Counted from the first letter of the stretch, positions 1-8,613 are shown. The stretch: 64,000 nucleotides of DNA from Vreelandella rituensis (GCF_003336665.1 NZ_QPIJ01000008.1:31239-95238); one strand, 5' to 3'. Numbers and translations: made by a program. Notes: generated from the sequence alone by a model not told the origin.

Positions 1-1053
1 CAGGCGGCGCTCGGGGCCGCCGTCGGCGGTACCTTGCTGGGTAAGCGTCTGGGACGCAAGGCAGTCGTGATCGGTGCATTGCTGGGTACCCTTCCCGACC
101 TGGATGTCGTGCTGGATTACGGCGATGCCGTGAGCAACATGACCGAGCATCGTGGCTTCTCCCATTCGCTGTGGGTCCTCATCCTGCTGGGCACGCTTCT
201 GGCACTGCTTGCCGCACGTTTCGCCCTAGCCCGCGATATCTCACTGGCGCGCTGGTGGTGGTTTTTTATCCTGGCGCTCGTCACCCATCCGCTGCTCGAC
301 GCTTTGACCACCTACGGCACCCAATTGTTCTGGCCTTCGGCCACACCCCCGGAGGCCTGGCCGATCGTTTTCATCATCGACCCTCTTTACAGCCTTCCGC
401 TTCTGATCGGGATCGGTGTGGCGCTGGTCGGCCATCGGGTGCAGCGCGCCTGCGCCTGGGGGCTGGCTATCTCCTGCCTGTATCTGCTGCTGGCGGCAGG
501 CGCAAAGCAATGGGTGGAATACCGCCTGGCGCCGGTATTGGCTGAGCATGGGCTACAGCAAGCACCCCGCCTGGTTCAACCCACGCCCTTCAATATCCTG
601 TTGTGGCGAGTCACGATCATTGCCCAGGATGAGCATTATGAAAGCCTGATCAGCGTGTTCGATGGCGACCATCAGCCGTATCTGGCGCGCTTTCATCGCG
701 GCGCCCACCTTGAGCCGCTCGCCCTGGAAACGCGGCATGGGCAACGTCTCGACTGGTTTGCTGGACCTTTCCTGCGCTACGACACGGAGCGGGTCGATGA
801 GCAAACCACTTTGCTGGCCACGGATATTCGCCTGGGCTTTCCCGGCTTCCATCCGTTCAGCTTCACCTTAGCGAGACGTGATGAGAGGCGCTGGCAGGCA
901 CTGGAATCACCCCGATTGGTGGACACATCACGCGACTTGCAACTGGAGGTCTTGGTGCGCCTCGCCAACCGTGCCCTTGGCCGACCAGAAGCGCTGTGTC
1001 CGGGCGATTTTGTCGCGCCCCGTTGGCATATCGAGCCTACGGCTGATTGTTGA
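1..1053 (+). CDS. YdjM-like inner-membrane metal-dependent hydrolase family protein (5' partial)
   Basis: The frame is open from the first base, so the start lies left of the window; 350 codons are visible. An N-terminal Gly/Ala-rich segment leads into a P-D-L-D-V motif and, at about codon 50, HRGFSHSL, the signature of the YdjM/DUF457 membrane family often labelled metal-dependent hydrolases. Several hydrophobic segments (about codons 55-75, 85-100, 125-145, 150-170) indicate an inner-membrane protein, followed by a soluble C-terminal part of about 170 residues. In E. coli ydjM is LexA-controlled, but the promoter is not visible here. The stop codon sits inside the second copy of a heptamer tandem repeat. 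Its real substrate is unknown. Confidence 0.85.
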   Translation, partial: QAALGAAVGGTLLGKRLGRKAVVIGALLGTLPDLDVVLDYGDAVSNMTEHRGFSHSLWVLILLGTLLALLAARFALARDISLARWWWFFILALVTHPLLDALTTYGTQLFWPSATPPEAWPIVFIIDPLYSLPLLIGIGVALVGHRVQRACAWGLAISCLYLLLAAGAKQWVEYRLAPVLAEHGLQQAPRLVQPTPFNILLWRVTIIAQDEHYESLISVFDGDHQPYLARFHRGAHLEPLALETRHGQRLDWFAGPFLRYDTERVDEQTTLLATDIRLGFPGFHPFSFTLARRDERRWQALESPRLVDTSRDLQLEVLVRLANRALGRPEALCPGDFVAPRWHIEPTADC

Positions 1054-1102
1054 TTGTTGATTGTTGATTGTTGATTGTTGATTGTTGATTGTTGATTGTT
1101 GA
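1044..1102. repeat. Heptamer tandem repeat (TGATTGT)n overlapping the stop codon
   Basis: Eight perfect copies of the 7-base unit TGATTGT run from 1044 to 1099, plus three more bases. The TGA of the upstream gene is the start of the second copy (1051-1053), so the repeat begins inside the last codons and continues into the convergent intergenic gap before the terminator. Because the stop lies in the second unit, copy-number change would alter spacing to the terminator rather than the protein. Polymerase slippage is the likely origin. Confidence 0.95.
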
Positions 1103-1112
1103 CCAGACATGC

Positions 1113-1136
1113 AAAACCCCGCATTTGCGGGGTTTT
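1113..1136. terminator. Bidirectional intrinsic terminator between ydjM-like gene and sodB
   Basis: A perfect 10-bp inverted repeat, AAAACCCCGC / GCGGGGTTTT, with an ATTT loop. It lies between two convergent genes and has T-rich flanks on both strands, so it can serve both. Confidence 0.85.
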
Positions 1137-1192
1137 CACGGCTTGGTGCAATGGTTTCAAACCGTGTTGGGTTACCCAGCTTGCGTTACGTC

Positions 1193-1771
1193 TCAGGCAA
1201 AGTTCTGAGCGACGAAGTCCCAGTTGAGCACGTTCCAGACGTTTTCCAGGTACTTGGGGCGTGCATTACGGTAATCGATGTAATAAGCGTGCTCCCACAC
1301 ATCGATGGTCATGATCGGCGTCTGGCCATGAGCAATGGGGGTGTCGGCGTTGCTGGTGTTGACGATATCGACACCGCCATCGGCGGTCTTGATCAGCCAG
1401 GTCCAACCGGAACCGAAGTTACCCGCTGCATTGGCGTTGAAGGTCTTCTTGAATTCCTCGAAGGAGCCGAACTTGGCATTGATGGCATCGGCCAGAGCGC
1501 CGGTCGGCTCACCGCCGCCGTTGGGCGACAGGCAATGCCAATAGAAAGTGTGGTTCCACACCTGGGCCGCCTGGTTGAACAGGCCACCTGAGGAGGCGTT
1601 GATGATCTCTTCCAGAGACTTCTTGGCGTCGTCGGTGCCTTCGGTTAACTCATTGAGTTTGTTGACATAAGTCTGGTGGTGTTTGCCATAATGATACTCG
1701 AGCGTCTCGGCGGAGATATGCGGTTCGAGGGCATTTTTTTCATACGGCAGGGCAGGCAATTCAAACGCCAT
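1193..1771 (-). CDS. sodB: Superoxide dismutase [Fe]
   Basis: Dismutes superoxide to peroxide and oxygen in the cytoplasm. It has 192 residues, the standard SodB length. Metal ligands are visible: His27 in the YHYGKHH segment, His74 in the NHTFYWH segment, and the Asp and His of DVWEHAYY near residues 157-161. Gln70 in AAQVWNH is the residue position that distinguishes Fe-type from Mn-type enzymes. The ATG follows AAGGAG with an 8-base spacer. The gene is transcribed alone, with its own upstream region (1772-1926) that carries two hairpins and a bidirectional terminator downstream. Confidence 0.97.
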   Translation of the reverse strand: MAFELPALPYEKNALEPHISAETLEYHYGKHHQTYVNKLNELTEGTDDAKKSLEEIINASSGGLFNQAAQVWNHTFYWHCLSPNGGGEPTGALADAINAKFGSFEEFKKTFNANAAGNFGSGWTWLIKTADGGVDIVNTSNADTPIAHGQTPIMTIDVWEHAYYIDYRNARPKYLENVWNVLNWDFVAQNFA

Positions 1772-1808
1772 GGGTGAAGCTCCTTATAGGGATTTTTTCA
1801 TTTACTAT

Positions 1809-1868
1809 CTTGCCCCCCATCTCACTTGAATCTCGGAAGTGGATGGGGCAAGCGTCACGGCTTGACGC
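1809..1868 (-). promoter_or_regulatory. Two consecutive hairpins upstream of sodB
   Basis: About 40 bases before the sodB start, arms 1809-1827 and 1837-1852 form a long stem (CTTGCCCC-type arm against GATGGGGCAAG, extended by CACTT/AAGTG) around a 9-base loop. The extra bases in the left arm make small bulges. Directly next to it, 1852-1868 is a second hairpin, GCGTCA / TGACGC. Neither is followed by a T tract in the sodB direction, so they look like leader or operator structures rather than terminators. Function is not known. Confidence 0.45.
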
Positions 1869-1926
1869 GCCACTCAACCTAACGACTTTGAGCCTTTCGC
1901 GCAAGTCCCTGCCCATGCAAGAAAAA

Positions 1927-2679
1927 CTAGCTACCGGGGGTAATACCCTGGCCGCAGCCACTATATTGCGTGCCTTCGAAGGTGAGCGTTACCCTGGTGG
2001 GAAAAGGTTTTCCACTCATGTCATCAAAGCAGGCACCGGCTTCCAGGCGTAGACGAAACGGCTGGTCAGGCCGGGTACTTTCCAGGACCACCCGTCCGTT
2101 TTCGTTGTCCATAACGCTAACGCGATAGGCACGGGTTTCCTCGCGAGTCGCGTAATCCAGCACCAATGAGAGGGTCGGTGTGTCATGCGCCAGGTCCACC
2201 GACCAACCCGGCTCGTTGCCTTGCCCACGAAACATCACCCCAGGATGATCGCTACGCGTAAAGACGTCGCGCTGCTCGGCCAAGCGACATTGCAGTTGGC
2301 CACGCGGGGTTTCCACCTGCGCCTGCTCGCCACGATTCCAGAAACTGATATCGCCTGCCTGGTAGCGTGCGCCACTGGCCACCACAGCCGCCGGCAGTTG
2401 CCAGGCACCGTGCAGCGACCATAACCGAAGCTCGCCATTGCCTGTGGTGGCGGTGACTAAATGCTGATTGGCCGGCTGACAATGCCAGGCGGAAAATTGC
2501 TCAGCACCACCGGCAAAAAAAGACGAGGGCAACAAAGGCGCGGTATTGAAGGCGGCACTGGCCGAGGTGGAGGCTGTACCAGCCGGCACAGGGTCTGTAC
2601 TCGCCGCCGGGGCGACACAGCCACTCAGTAACACGAACAAGGCAGCGGGCAAGCACGCGGAAAAGTAGGCAGTAGGCAA
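1927..2679 (-). CDS. Lipoprotein with MliC-like and COG3650-like domains
   Basis: The chosen TTG start (2679) follows GAGGAG by 8 bases and gives a short lipoprotein signal with lipobox L18-S-G-C21. A longer TTG-initiated frame reaches 2706 but has no better ribosome site. The middle part (about residues 60-130, with ASGARYQAGDISFW and a C in QLQCRL) resembles the MliC/PliC lysozyme-inhibitor fold. The C-terminal part, with FRGQGNEPGWSVD and the paired cysteines CFDDMSGKPFP and YSGCG, resembles the COG3650 domain. A periplasmic, membrane-anchored role such as protection against lysozyme is an inference from the domain type only. 250 residues. Confidence 0.8.
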   Translation of the reverse strand: MPTAYFSACLPAALFVLLSGCVAPAASTDPVPAGTASTSASAAFNTAPLLPSSFFAGGAEQFSAWHCQPANQHLVTATTGNGELRLWSLHGAWQLPAAVVASGARYQAGDISFWNRGEQAQVETPRGQLQCRLAEQRDVFTRSDHPGVMFRGQGNEPGWSVDLAHDTPTLSLVLDYATREETRAYRVSVMDNENGRVVLESTRPDQPFRLRLEAGACFDDMSGKPFPTRVTLTFEGTQYSGCGQGITPGS

Positions 2680-2748
2680 AATCAATACTCCTCGTCTGGG
2701 CGACAAAACAGTCTAAGCGACAAAACAGCCGGGGCTACAAGACGGAAC

Positions 2749-3279
2749 TCAACCACGCTTGAAGGCTTGGAGATCCAACGGATCAAAGCCGTCGACCTTA
2801 TCGGGAAGGCCTTTCTCTTCACGTTTCAGACGTACCTGCATCTTTTCGGCAAGACGCTCGGAGTCATCATCCGGCGTACGGCCATTGAGTTCGGCCAGCT
2901 GCGCCATGCCTTGATGATAAAAAGTCAGTAGATCCAGCGCGGTGGTGTTGCCTTCTTCGACGGCCTTGCGCAAACCCGGCAGGTAGCCGCTGATCTGGCC
3001 TAGATGATGTTTAAGCTGCCAAACGTAGCGTACTTCCTTCATCCATGGCCGGTCCTTCAACACGGCGAACGTTGCGCTGGTGGCAAGCAGCCCCAGAAAT
3101 ACCCCTAGCGCGTTGAGCCACAGGCTGCTACCGAAGGAAACCACCAATAATTGGGAAAATACCAAACCCAGCACGATCAGCTGCCCGGCCATCGCCAAGC
3201 TGATCAAGCGTCCCTTGCGCCGGTAGGTTTCCGGGTCATGCTCTTCCAAATAAAACGCCATACGGAGTCTCTCTGCCAT
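2749..3279 (-). CDS. DUF3087 family membrane protein
   Basis: A 176-residue protein with two hydrophobic segments near residues 26-48 and 53-74 and a hydrophilic, charged C-terminal half ending in FDPLDLQAFKRG. The overall layout matches DUF3087, a family of unknown function found in gammaproteobacteria. The ATG at 3279 is preceded by GAGGG at 9 bases. An internal ATG at codon 7 is a weaker alternative. It sits alone between the lipoprotein gene and the DAHP synthase, all on the minus strand. I cannot assign a function. Confidence 0.75.
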   Translation of the reverse strand: MAERLRMAFYLEEHDPETYRRKGRLISLAMAGQLIVLGLVFSQLLVVSFGSSLWLNALGVFLGLLATSATFAVLKDRPWMKEVRYVWQLKHHLGQISGYLPGLRKAVEEGNTTALDLLTFYHQGMAQLAELNGRTPDDDSERLAEKMQVRLKREEKGLPDKVDGFDPLDLQAFKRG

Positions 3280-3356
3280 ATCAAAAGTCCCTCATGATAC
3301 GGCGCGGGTGGTACTAAACAAAGCACACCGAGACGTGCATTGCTCACCAACGATGT

Positions 3357-4430
3357 TCAGCCCAGCCGTTCGGCGGCTTGTTTCAGCAGGCGTTCGGTGG
3401 TTTCCCAGCCCAGGCAGGCATCGGTCACCGAAACGCCATAACGCATGGCACCCGGCTTGAGCGGTTGCTTGCCTTCATGCAAATGGCTTTCCAGCATCAA
3501 GGCGGCGACATGCGGATTGCCCGCCTGACGCTGGGCCAGTACATCCAGCATGACCTCCACCTGACGGCGATGATCCTTGCGCGCATTGGCATGGCTGCAA
3601 TCCACCATCAGGCGCGGGTTGAGTCCGGCCTTGAGCAGCGCTCGCGTGGCAGCCGCCACATGGTCGCTCTGGTAGTTGGGTTCACCGTGGCCGCCGCGCA
3701 GCACCAGATGCGTATGCGGATTGCCCGCGCTTTGCTGAACCGTCGGACGTCCATTGGCCTCCATGGCGAAACGCTGATGAGGATGTTTTGCTGCCATCAT
3801 CGCATCAAGCGCCACTTGCACATCGCCACTGGTGGCATTCTTGAAGCCCACCGCTGCCGGCAAATCGCTTGCCAGTTCACGATGCAACTGAGATTCAGTG
3901 GTGCGCGCGCCAATCGCCACCCAGCTCAACAGGTCTTCAAGGTAAGGCGCGAGCATCGGCTGAAGAAGTTCCGTGGCGACCGGCAGGCCACGTTCCGCCA
4001 CGTCATGCATCAATTGACGGGAAAGCGTCAGGCCCTGCGCCATGTCACCACGTCCATCGAGATGCGGATCGTAGGCCAACCCCTTCCAACCCACAGTGGT
4101 GCGCGGTTTCTCTACGTAAACCCGCATGACCGGCAATAGCGTATCCGCCACTTCTTCGCTCAACACAGCCAGGCGGTCGGCGTATTCCCGTGCCGCCCTG
4201 GGGTCGTCGATGGAGCAAGGCCCGACCACGACCAGCAGGCGTTTATCACTGCCGTCGAGAATCGCATTGACCGCGTCGCGCTGCTGCTGGATACGTGCTT
4301 CGAGAGCCGGAGAAAGGTGGATGGATGCGCGCAGCTGGGCGGGCGTAGGCAAGTAATTCACCGAGGCCGGGGTATCCCTGGACAAGAGCGTTTCGGTGAC
4401 GGCAAGAGCTTGGCTTGCTGGGGCGTTCAT
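3357..4430 (-). CDS. aroG: 3-deoxy-7-phosphoheptulonate (DAHP) synthase, AroFGH type
   Basis: Condenses phosphoenolpyruvate and erythrose 4-phosphate in the first step of the shikimate pathway. Type I-alpha signatures are all visible: VVVGPCSIDDP, the VEKPRTTVGWKG segment, WVAIGARTTESQ, GFKNATSGD, the metal-binding LRGGHGEPNY and MVDCSHANARKDH. I chose the ATG at 4430 (SD GGAGA, 8-base spacing), giving 357 residues, as in the E. coli isozymes; the open frame continues to 4562 but would read through the terminator hairpin. The gene is preceded by an aromatic-rich leader peptide and an intrinsic terminator, implying attenuation control. Which of the aroF/G/H isozymes it corresponds to, and its feedback inhibitor, cannot be read with certainty. 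Confidence 0.95.
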   Translation of the reverse strand: MNAPASQALAVTETLLSRDTPASVNYLPTPAQLRASIHLSPALEARIQQQRDAVNAILDGSDKRLLVVVGPCSIDDPRAAREYADRLAVLSEEVADTLLPVMRVYVEKPRTTVGWKGLAYDPHLDGRGDMAQGLTLSRQLMHDVAERGLPVATELLQPMLAPYLEDLLSWVAIGARTTESQLHRELASDLPAAVGFKNATSGDVQVALDAMMAAKHPHQRFAMEANGRPTVQQSAGNPHTHLVLRGGHGEPNYQSDHVAAATRALLKAGLNPRLMVDCSHANARKDHRRQVEVMLDVLAQRQAGNPHVAALMLESHLHEGKQPLKPGAMRYGVSVTDACLGWETTERLLKQAAERLG

Positions 4431-4458
4431 TATCAATTCTCCATGGTTAAAAAATAAA

Positions 4459-4491
4459 AAAGCCCCGGTCGGGGTTGCCGACCGGGGCTTT
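4459..4491 (-). terminator. Attenuator terminator in the DAHP synthase leader
   Basis: A perfect 12-bp stem, AGCCCCGGTCGG / CCGACCGGGGCT, with a GGTTG loop, extended by A-T pairs. On the minus strand it is followed by a TTTTTTATTTTTT tract ending about 18 bases before the aroG ATG. It therefore terminates transcription before the structural gene unless pre-empted. The GTCGGC in its promoter-proximal arm is complementary to GCCGAC in codons 42-44 of the leader peptide, which offers a possible antiterminator pairing. A separate imperfect hairpin lies at 4503-4528. Confidence 0.85.
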
Positions 4492-4539
4492 CTTGTTTTC
4501 GGCAGGCGACCCTTGGAGGGTGTGCCTGTCGACGCGACG

Positions 4540-4677
4540 CTAGGCGTCGGCCATGGGCACACCGTGGCTAAACCAATACCAGAAATATGCCTGAGCGGAC
4601 GTTTTCTTCAACACGGCACCCTTGCCGGCGAAGGCCGACATGCTAGCTGCGTTGAGAGAAAAACGTGTCGCGTTCAT
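4540..4677 (-). CDS. Aromatic-rich leader peptide of the DAHP synthase attenuator
   Basis: A 45-codon frame starts with ATG 6 bases after an AGGA ribosome site and stops 49 bases before the terminator hairpin. Codons 31-36 (4570-4587) read Tyr-Phe-Trp-Tyr-Trp-Phe, six aromatic codons in a row. This is the layout of ribosome-mediated attenuators such as trpL and pheL. When charged Tyr, Phe or Trp tRNA is scarce, a ribosome would stall on this run, leaving codons 42-44 free to pair with the terminator arm. When supply is good, the ribosome reaches the stop and the terminator forms. The coding evidence is direct; the mechanism is inferred. A second in-frame ATG (codon 13) is an alternative start. 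Confidence 0.85.
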   Translation of the reverse strand: MNATRFSLNAASMSAFAGKGAVLKKTSAQAYFWYWFSHGVPMADA

Positions 4678-4769
4678 GGGATGTCCTGCTTTGGGTTAAC
4701 CGGGATGAGCCGGGTCATATGTCATTCGATGAACCAATCCTGCCTGCCGGATTCACGGATGGCAACCCT

Positions 4770-4898
4770 TCAGCCGGTAAATACTTGCACCCAACCAATA
4801 GTTCCCGGCAATGCCGCCATGCCGACCAATACAATCAAGCCGAGAATGATCGACGGCAATCCTGAAGTATCCTTGAAGTTTTCGTCATGATGAGCCAT
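4770..4898 (-). CDS. Small single-span membrane protein, 42 residues
   Basis: An ATG at 4898 follows AAGGA by 7 bases, a strong ribosome site, and opens a 42-residue frame. A short charged N-terminus (MAHHDENFKD) leads to one hydrophobic helix at about residues 14-33 and a short polar tail. The open frame extends upstream to 4973 without a better start. It lies just upstream of the aromatic leader peptide on the same strand, with a gap of 92 bases, and could be co-transcribed. I do not recognise the family. The ribosome site and clean helix favour a real gene. Confidence 0.6.
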   Translation of the reverse strand: MAHHDENFKDTSGLPSIILGLIVLVGMAALPGTIGWVQVFTG

Positions 4899-5017
4899 TG
4901 AAGCTTCCTTATCTATTATGTATTGCGGCCTGAGCCATGCGCCGTATCGTCGGGGGTAAAGCGACACGGTCAACAGACAAGTTTAACCAATCGAGCTGCA
5001 TTCAGCGAGAACGTGGT

Positions 5018-5758
5018 TCAGGTCTTGCGCGGCGCGTAGGCGAACACATCGGAAAACACGCGATCGGCATCCAGCGCTTTTTCTTCCAGAACGTCGAGGC
5101 ACGCATACACCATCGGCGGCGAGCCGGAAAGGTAGACATCCCACCCCCGAAGATCATCGATCTCTTGCGCCAGCACCCGGTCGATACGCCCTAGATGATG
5201 CTGACTGGCATTATCCGCGGGCAGCGCCGCTTCCAACGGGCTTTCGGTAACGGCATGAAAACTGACCTGAGGCAGCCTCCGAGCCCATTCACTGGCGAGC
5301 TGCTCATGATAGAGGTCGCGCCATTCACGTACCGCCCACCACAGCGAGATTTTGCGTTCGGGCTGATGATGCACTGCCGCTTCGATGATCGCCTTCATCT
5401 GGGCGAAACCGGTACCGGCGGCAATCAACAGCAGAGGGCGCTGGCTTTCCAGGTCCAGCACGCTCTTGCCGCCGGGCAGGCGCACATTGAGCCGGTTGGC
5501 CACTTGCAGCAATTCACGTAGCCGGGCGGAATTCTCACGCTCAGGCCAGTGCTGGATATGCAGCTCTATCACACCATCACCGCGCTCGGCGCTGGCGATC
5601 GAAAACGGAACCCAGGTGTCCTCGTCCAGCTGTAACTCCAGGTACTGTCCCGGCGCATGCTGCATGGCTTCGGCACGCCCGTGAAGGGTCACCCCAAGCA
5701 CATCGGGGCTAAGGTCTTCAACGGCGGCAACCTGACAGGTCAGTATCCTTGCGCTCAT
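5018..5758 (-). CDS. fre: NAD(P)H-flavin reductase
   Basis: A 246-residue ferredoxin-reductase-fold enzyme that reduces free flavins with NAD(P)H. An N-terminal flavin-binding barrel includes WVPFSIASAE (about residues 50-60). The C-terminal nucleotide-binding domain shows LLLIAAGTGFAQMKAI and VYLSGSPPMVYACLDVL. No iron-sulfur cysteine cluster is present, which fits Fre/LuxG rather than longer ferredoxin reductases. It lies 73 bases downstream of ubiD. The ubiD-fre order is conserved in E. coli and makes biochemical sense, because UbiD needs prenylated FMN made from reduced FMN. Confidence 0.93.
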   Translation of the reverse strand: MSARILTCQVAAVEDLSPDVLGVTLHGRAEAMQHAPGQYLELQLDEDTWVPFSIASAERGDGVIELHIQHWPERENSARLRELLQVANRLNVRLPGGKSVLDLESQRPLLLIAAGTGFAQMKAIIEAAVHHQPERKISLWWAVREWRDLYHEQLASEWARRLPQVSFHAVTESPLEAALPADNASQHHLGRIDRVLAQEIDDLRGWDVYLSGSPPMVYACLDVLEEKALDADRVFSDVFAYAPRKT

Positions 5759-5831
5759 AGCGTCTCTTACTGTTTTTTAGGGGGAGAGAGAAAATGGTTT
5801 GATGACATAAGAAAAATAGCTGCCAAGAATG

Positions 5832-7322
5832 TCAATGACGCGCCTCGGGTAACGGGATATCGATTCCCAACTCATCCCAACGGCTGTCGACACGCGCCTT
5901 GACCGCATCATCCATTACGATAGGAGTTCCCCACTCACGCTGAGTTTCTCCGGGCCATTTGTTGGTGGCATCCAACCCCATCTTCGAGCCTAACCCGGAG
6001 ACCGGAGAGGCGAAATCGAGGTAATCGATGGGTGTGTTCTCCACCAGCACGGTATCACGTGAGGGATCCATCCGCGTGGTGATCGCCCAGATCACATCCT
6101 GCCAATCGCGAGCATTGACATCGTCATCGAGCACCACCACGAACTTGGTATACATGAACTGGCGCAAAAAGCTCCAGACGCCCATCATCACGCGCTTGGC
6201 ATGGCCGGGGTACTGCTTTTTGATGGTCACCACCGCCATGCGGTAGGAACAACCTTCCGGGGGCAGATAGAAATCGACGATTTCCGGGAATTGCTTGCAC
6301 AGAATCGGCACGAAGACCTCATTCAGCGCCACGCCCAGAATCGCCGGCTCGTCCGGCGGTCGACCGGTGTAGGTCGAATGATAGATGGCATCACGACGCA
6401 TGGTCATGCGGGTAACGGTAAACACCGGGAAATGATCGACTTCATTGTAATAGCCGGTGTGATCGCCAAACGGTCCCTCCGCTGCCATGTCATCAGGGTA
6501 GATAAAGCCTTCCAGAATGATTTCCGCCGACGCCGGCACATCCAGGTCCACGTGGCCGCATTTGACCAACTCGGTCCGCGAGCCCCTCAAAAGGCCTGCA
6601 AAAGCGTATTCGGAGAGCGTATCAGGTACCGGCGTCACCGCACCCAGAATCGTCGCCGGATCGGCGCCCAGCGCCACTGCCACCGGAAATGGCTCGCCGG
6701 GATGGGCCTTCTGGAATTCGAGAAAATCCAGCGCACCGCCACGATGCGACAGCCAGCGCATGATCAGGCGATTTCTGCCGATTTTCTGCTGTCGGTAGAT
6801 GCCCAGGTTCTGGCGTGTTTTATTCGGCCCCCGGGTGATCACCAGCGGCCAGGTGATGAGAGGTGCCGCATCGCCCGGCCAGCAGTGCTGGATGGGTAAA
6901 CGGCCGAGATCCACTTCCTCGTCTTCGTAGACCACGTCCTGCACGGGCGCTCGACGTACGTTCTTCGGCCCCATGCTGAGAACCTGCTTGAAGATCGGCA
7001 GCTTGTCCCAGGCGTCCTTCAAGCCCTTGGGCGGATCGGGCTCTTTCAAGAAGGCGAGCAACTTGCCCACTTCACGCAGCGCCTCCACCGAATCCTGCCC
7101 CATGCCCAGCGCTACTCGCTTGGGGGTCCCGAAGAGATTACCCAGCAACGGCATCTCATGACCCTTGACGTTCTCGAATAAAAGCGCGGGGCCACCGGCA
7201 CGCAAGGTACGATCACATATCTCGGTAATTTCCAGATAAGGGTCGACTTCGACAGTGACACGCTTCAATTCACCAGCGGCCTCTAGCGCGGTGATGAACT
7301 CACGTAAATCCTTGTACTTCAC
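5832..7322 (-). CDS. ubiD: 4-hydroxy-3-polyprenylbenzoate decarboxylase
   Basis: Prenyl-FMN-dependent decarboxylase of ubiquinone synthesis; 496 residues, full length. The segment [20 protein letters not shown] near the C-terminus and [12 protein letters not shown] in the middle are family hallmarks. The start codon is GTG, with GAGAGG 6 bases upstream. It follows rho by 31 bases and precedes fre, so rho-ubiD-fre may share transcripts. Nothing appears truncated. Confidence 0.97.
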   Translation of the reverse strand: MKYKDLREFITALEAAGELKRVTVEVDPYLEITEICDRTLRAGGPALLFENVKGHEMPLLGNLFGTPKRVALGMGQDSVEALREVGKLLAFLKEPDPPKGLKDAWDKLPIFKQVLSMGPKNVRRAPVQDVVYEDEEVDLGRLPIQHCWPGDAAPLITWPLVITRGPNKTRQNLGIYRQQKIGRNRLIMRWLSHRGGALDFLEFQKAHPGEPFPVAVALGADPATILGAVTPVPDTLSEYAFAGLLRGSRTELVKCGHVDLDVPASAEIILEGFIYPDDMAAEGPFGDHTGYYNEVDHFPVFTVTRMTMRRDAIYHSTYTGRPPDEPAILGVALNEVFVPILCKQFPEIVDFYLPPEGCSYRMAVVTIKKQYPGHAKRVMMGVWSFLRQFMYTKFVVVLDDDVNARDWQDVIWAITTRMDPSRDTVLVENTPIDYLDFASPVSGLGSKMGLDATNKWPGETQREWGTPIVMDDAVKARVDSRWDELGIDIPLPEARH

Positions 7323-7353
7323 AGCAGGCCTCTCTGGGTCACAGCTGACGCGA

Positions 7354-8613
7354 TCAGCGACGCTTCATGGCTTCGAAGAATTCCAGGTTGGTCTTGGTAT
7401 CCTTCAAGCGGTCAATCAGGAATTCGGTAGCCGCCGTGTCATCCATCGGATTGAGCAGCTTGCGCAGAATCCACATACGCTGCATCTCGTCTTCCGAGGC
7501 CAGAAGGTCTTCGCGACGAGTACCGCTGCGGCGAATGTTCATTGCCGGGAACACACGTCTTTCCGCCAGCTTGCGATCAAGGTGCGCCTCCATGTTGCCG
7601 GTGCCCTTGAATTCCTCGAAGATCACTTCATCCATCTTCGAACCGGTATCCACCAGCGCCGTGGCGATGATTGTCAGGCTGCCGCCTTCTTCGATGTTAC
7701 GTGCCGCACCGAAGAAGCGCTTGGGCTTTTCCAGGGCATGGGCATCGACACCGCCGGTAAGCACCTTGCCGGAGCTGGGCACCACGGTGTTGTAGGCACG
7801 CGCCAGACGAGTGATGGAGTCCAGCAGGATCACCACGTCTTTCTTGTGCTCGACCAGACGTTTGGCCTTCTCGATCACCATTTCAGCGACCTGAACGTGA
7901 CGCGCCGGCGGTTCATCGAAGGTTGAGGCCACCACTTCCCCACGCACGGTACGCGACATCTCGGTGACTTCTTCCGGGCGCTCATCGATCAACAGCACGA
8001 TCAGATGACATTCCGGGCTGTTACGGGTGATCGAGGTGGCGATGTTCTGCAGCATCAGGGTCTTGCCCGCCTTGGGCGGCGACACCAGCAGGCCGCGCTG
8101 GCCTTTGCCAATCGGCGCGGTGAGATCGATGATGCGTGCGGTCAGATCCTCGGTGGAACCATTGCCGATTTCCATCACCATACGTTCATCGGGGAACAGT
8201 GGCGTCAGGTTCTCGAACAGGATCTTGTGCTTGGCGTTTTCCGGGCGGTCAAAGTTGATCTGACTGACCTTGAGCAGAGCGAAATAGCGCTCACCCTCTT
8301 TCGGCGGTCGGATCTTGCCGGAAATACAATCGCCCTTGCGTAGGTTGAAGCGGCGAATTTGCGACGGGGAGACATAGATGTCATCCGGGCCGGCCAGATA
8401 TGAGCTATCCGCACTGCGCAGGAAGCCGAAGCCATCCTGAAGGATTTCCAGCACACCGTCGCCATAGATATCCTCGCCACTTTTGGCATGTTTCTTGAGG
8501 ATGGCGAAGATGATGTCCTGTTTACGCGAACGGGCCAGATTGTCGATACCCATCTCGCGAGCGATATCCAACAGCTCGGGAACGGGTTTTTGCTTGAGTT
8601 CTGTGAGATTCAT
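7354..8613 (-). CDS. rho: Transcription termination factor Rho
   Basis: RNA-dependent hexameric helicase that terminates transcription. It has 419 residues, the E. coli length. The N-terminal helix bundle and cold-shock-like RNA-binding domain ([12 protein letters not shown] near residues 61-73) precede the ATPase domain, with Walker A SPPKAGKT at 178-185 and Walker [16 protein letters not shown] around 260. The ATG at 8613 lacks a strong Shine-Dalgarno sequence. The 438-base region upstream is long enough to hold an autoregulatory leader, as in E. coli, but I cannot define it. Confidence 0.98.
   Translation of the reverse strand: MNLTELKQKPVPELLDIAREMGIDNLARSRKQDIIFAILKKHAKSGEDIYGDGVLEILQDGFGFLRSADSSYLAGPDDIYVSPSQIRRFNLRKGDCISGKIRPPKEGERYFALLKVSQINFDRPENAKHKILFENLTPLFPDERMVMEIGNGSTEDLTARIIDLTAPIGKGQRGLLVSPPKAGKTLMLQNIATSITRNSPECHLIVLLIDERPEEVTEMSRTVRGEVVASTFDEPPARHVQVAEMVIEKAKRLVEHKKDVVILLDSITRLARAYNTVVPSSGKVLTGGVDAHALEKPKRFFGAARNIEEGGSLTIIATALVDTGSKMDEVIFEEFKGTGNMEAHLDRKLAERRVFPAMNIRRSGTRREDLLASEDEMQRMWILRKLLNPMDDTAATEFLIDRLKDTKTNLEFFEAMKRR

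Noticed and set aside
1041..1102. Tandem repeat as a CRISPR array
   Set aside because: Units are 7 bases and contiguous, without spacers; it is a simple tandem repeat.
927..1110. Minus-strand frames encoding repeated Asn-Gln-Gln-Ser-Thr-Ile
   Set aside because: They are translations of the TGATTGT tandem repeat and its flanks, not genes.
4431..4562. N-terminal extension of the DAHP synthase
   Set aside because: The extra 44 codons read through the terminator hairpin and have no similarity to DAHP synthases; ATG 4430 has a good ribosome site.
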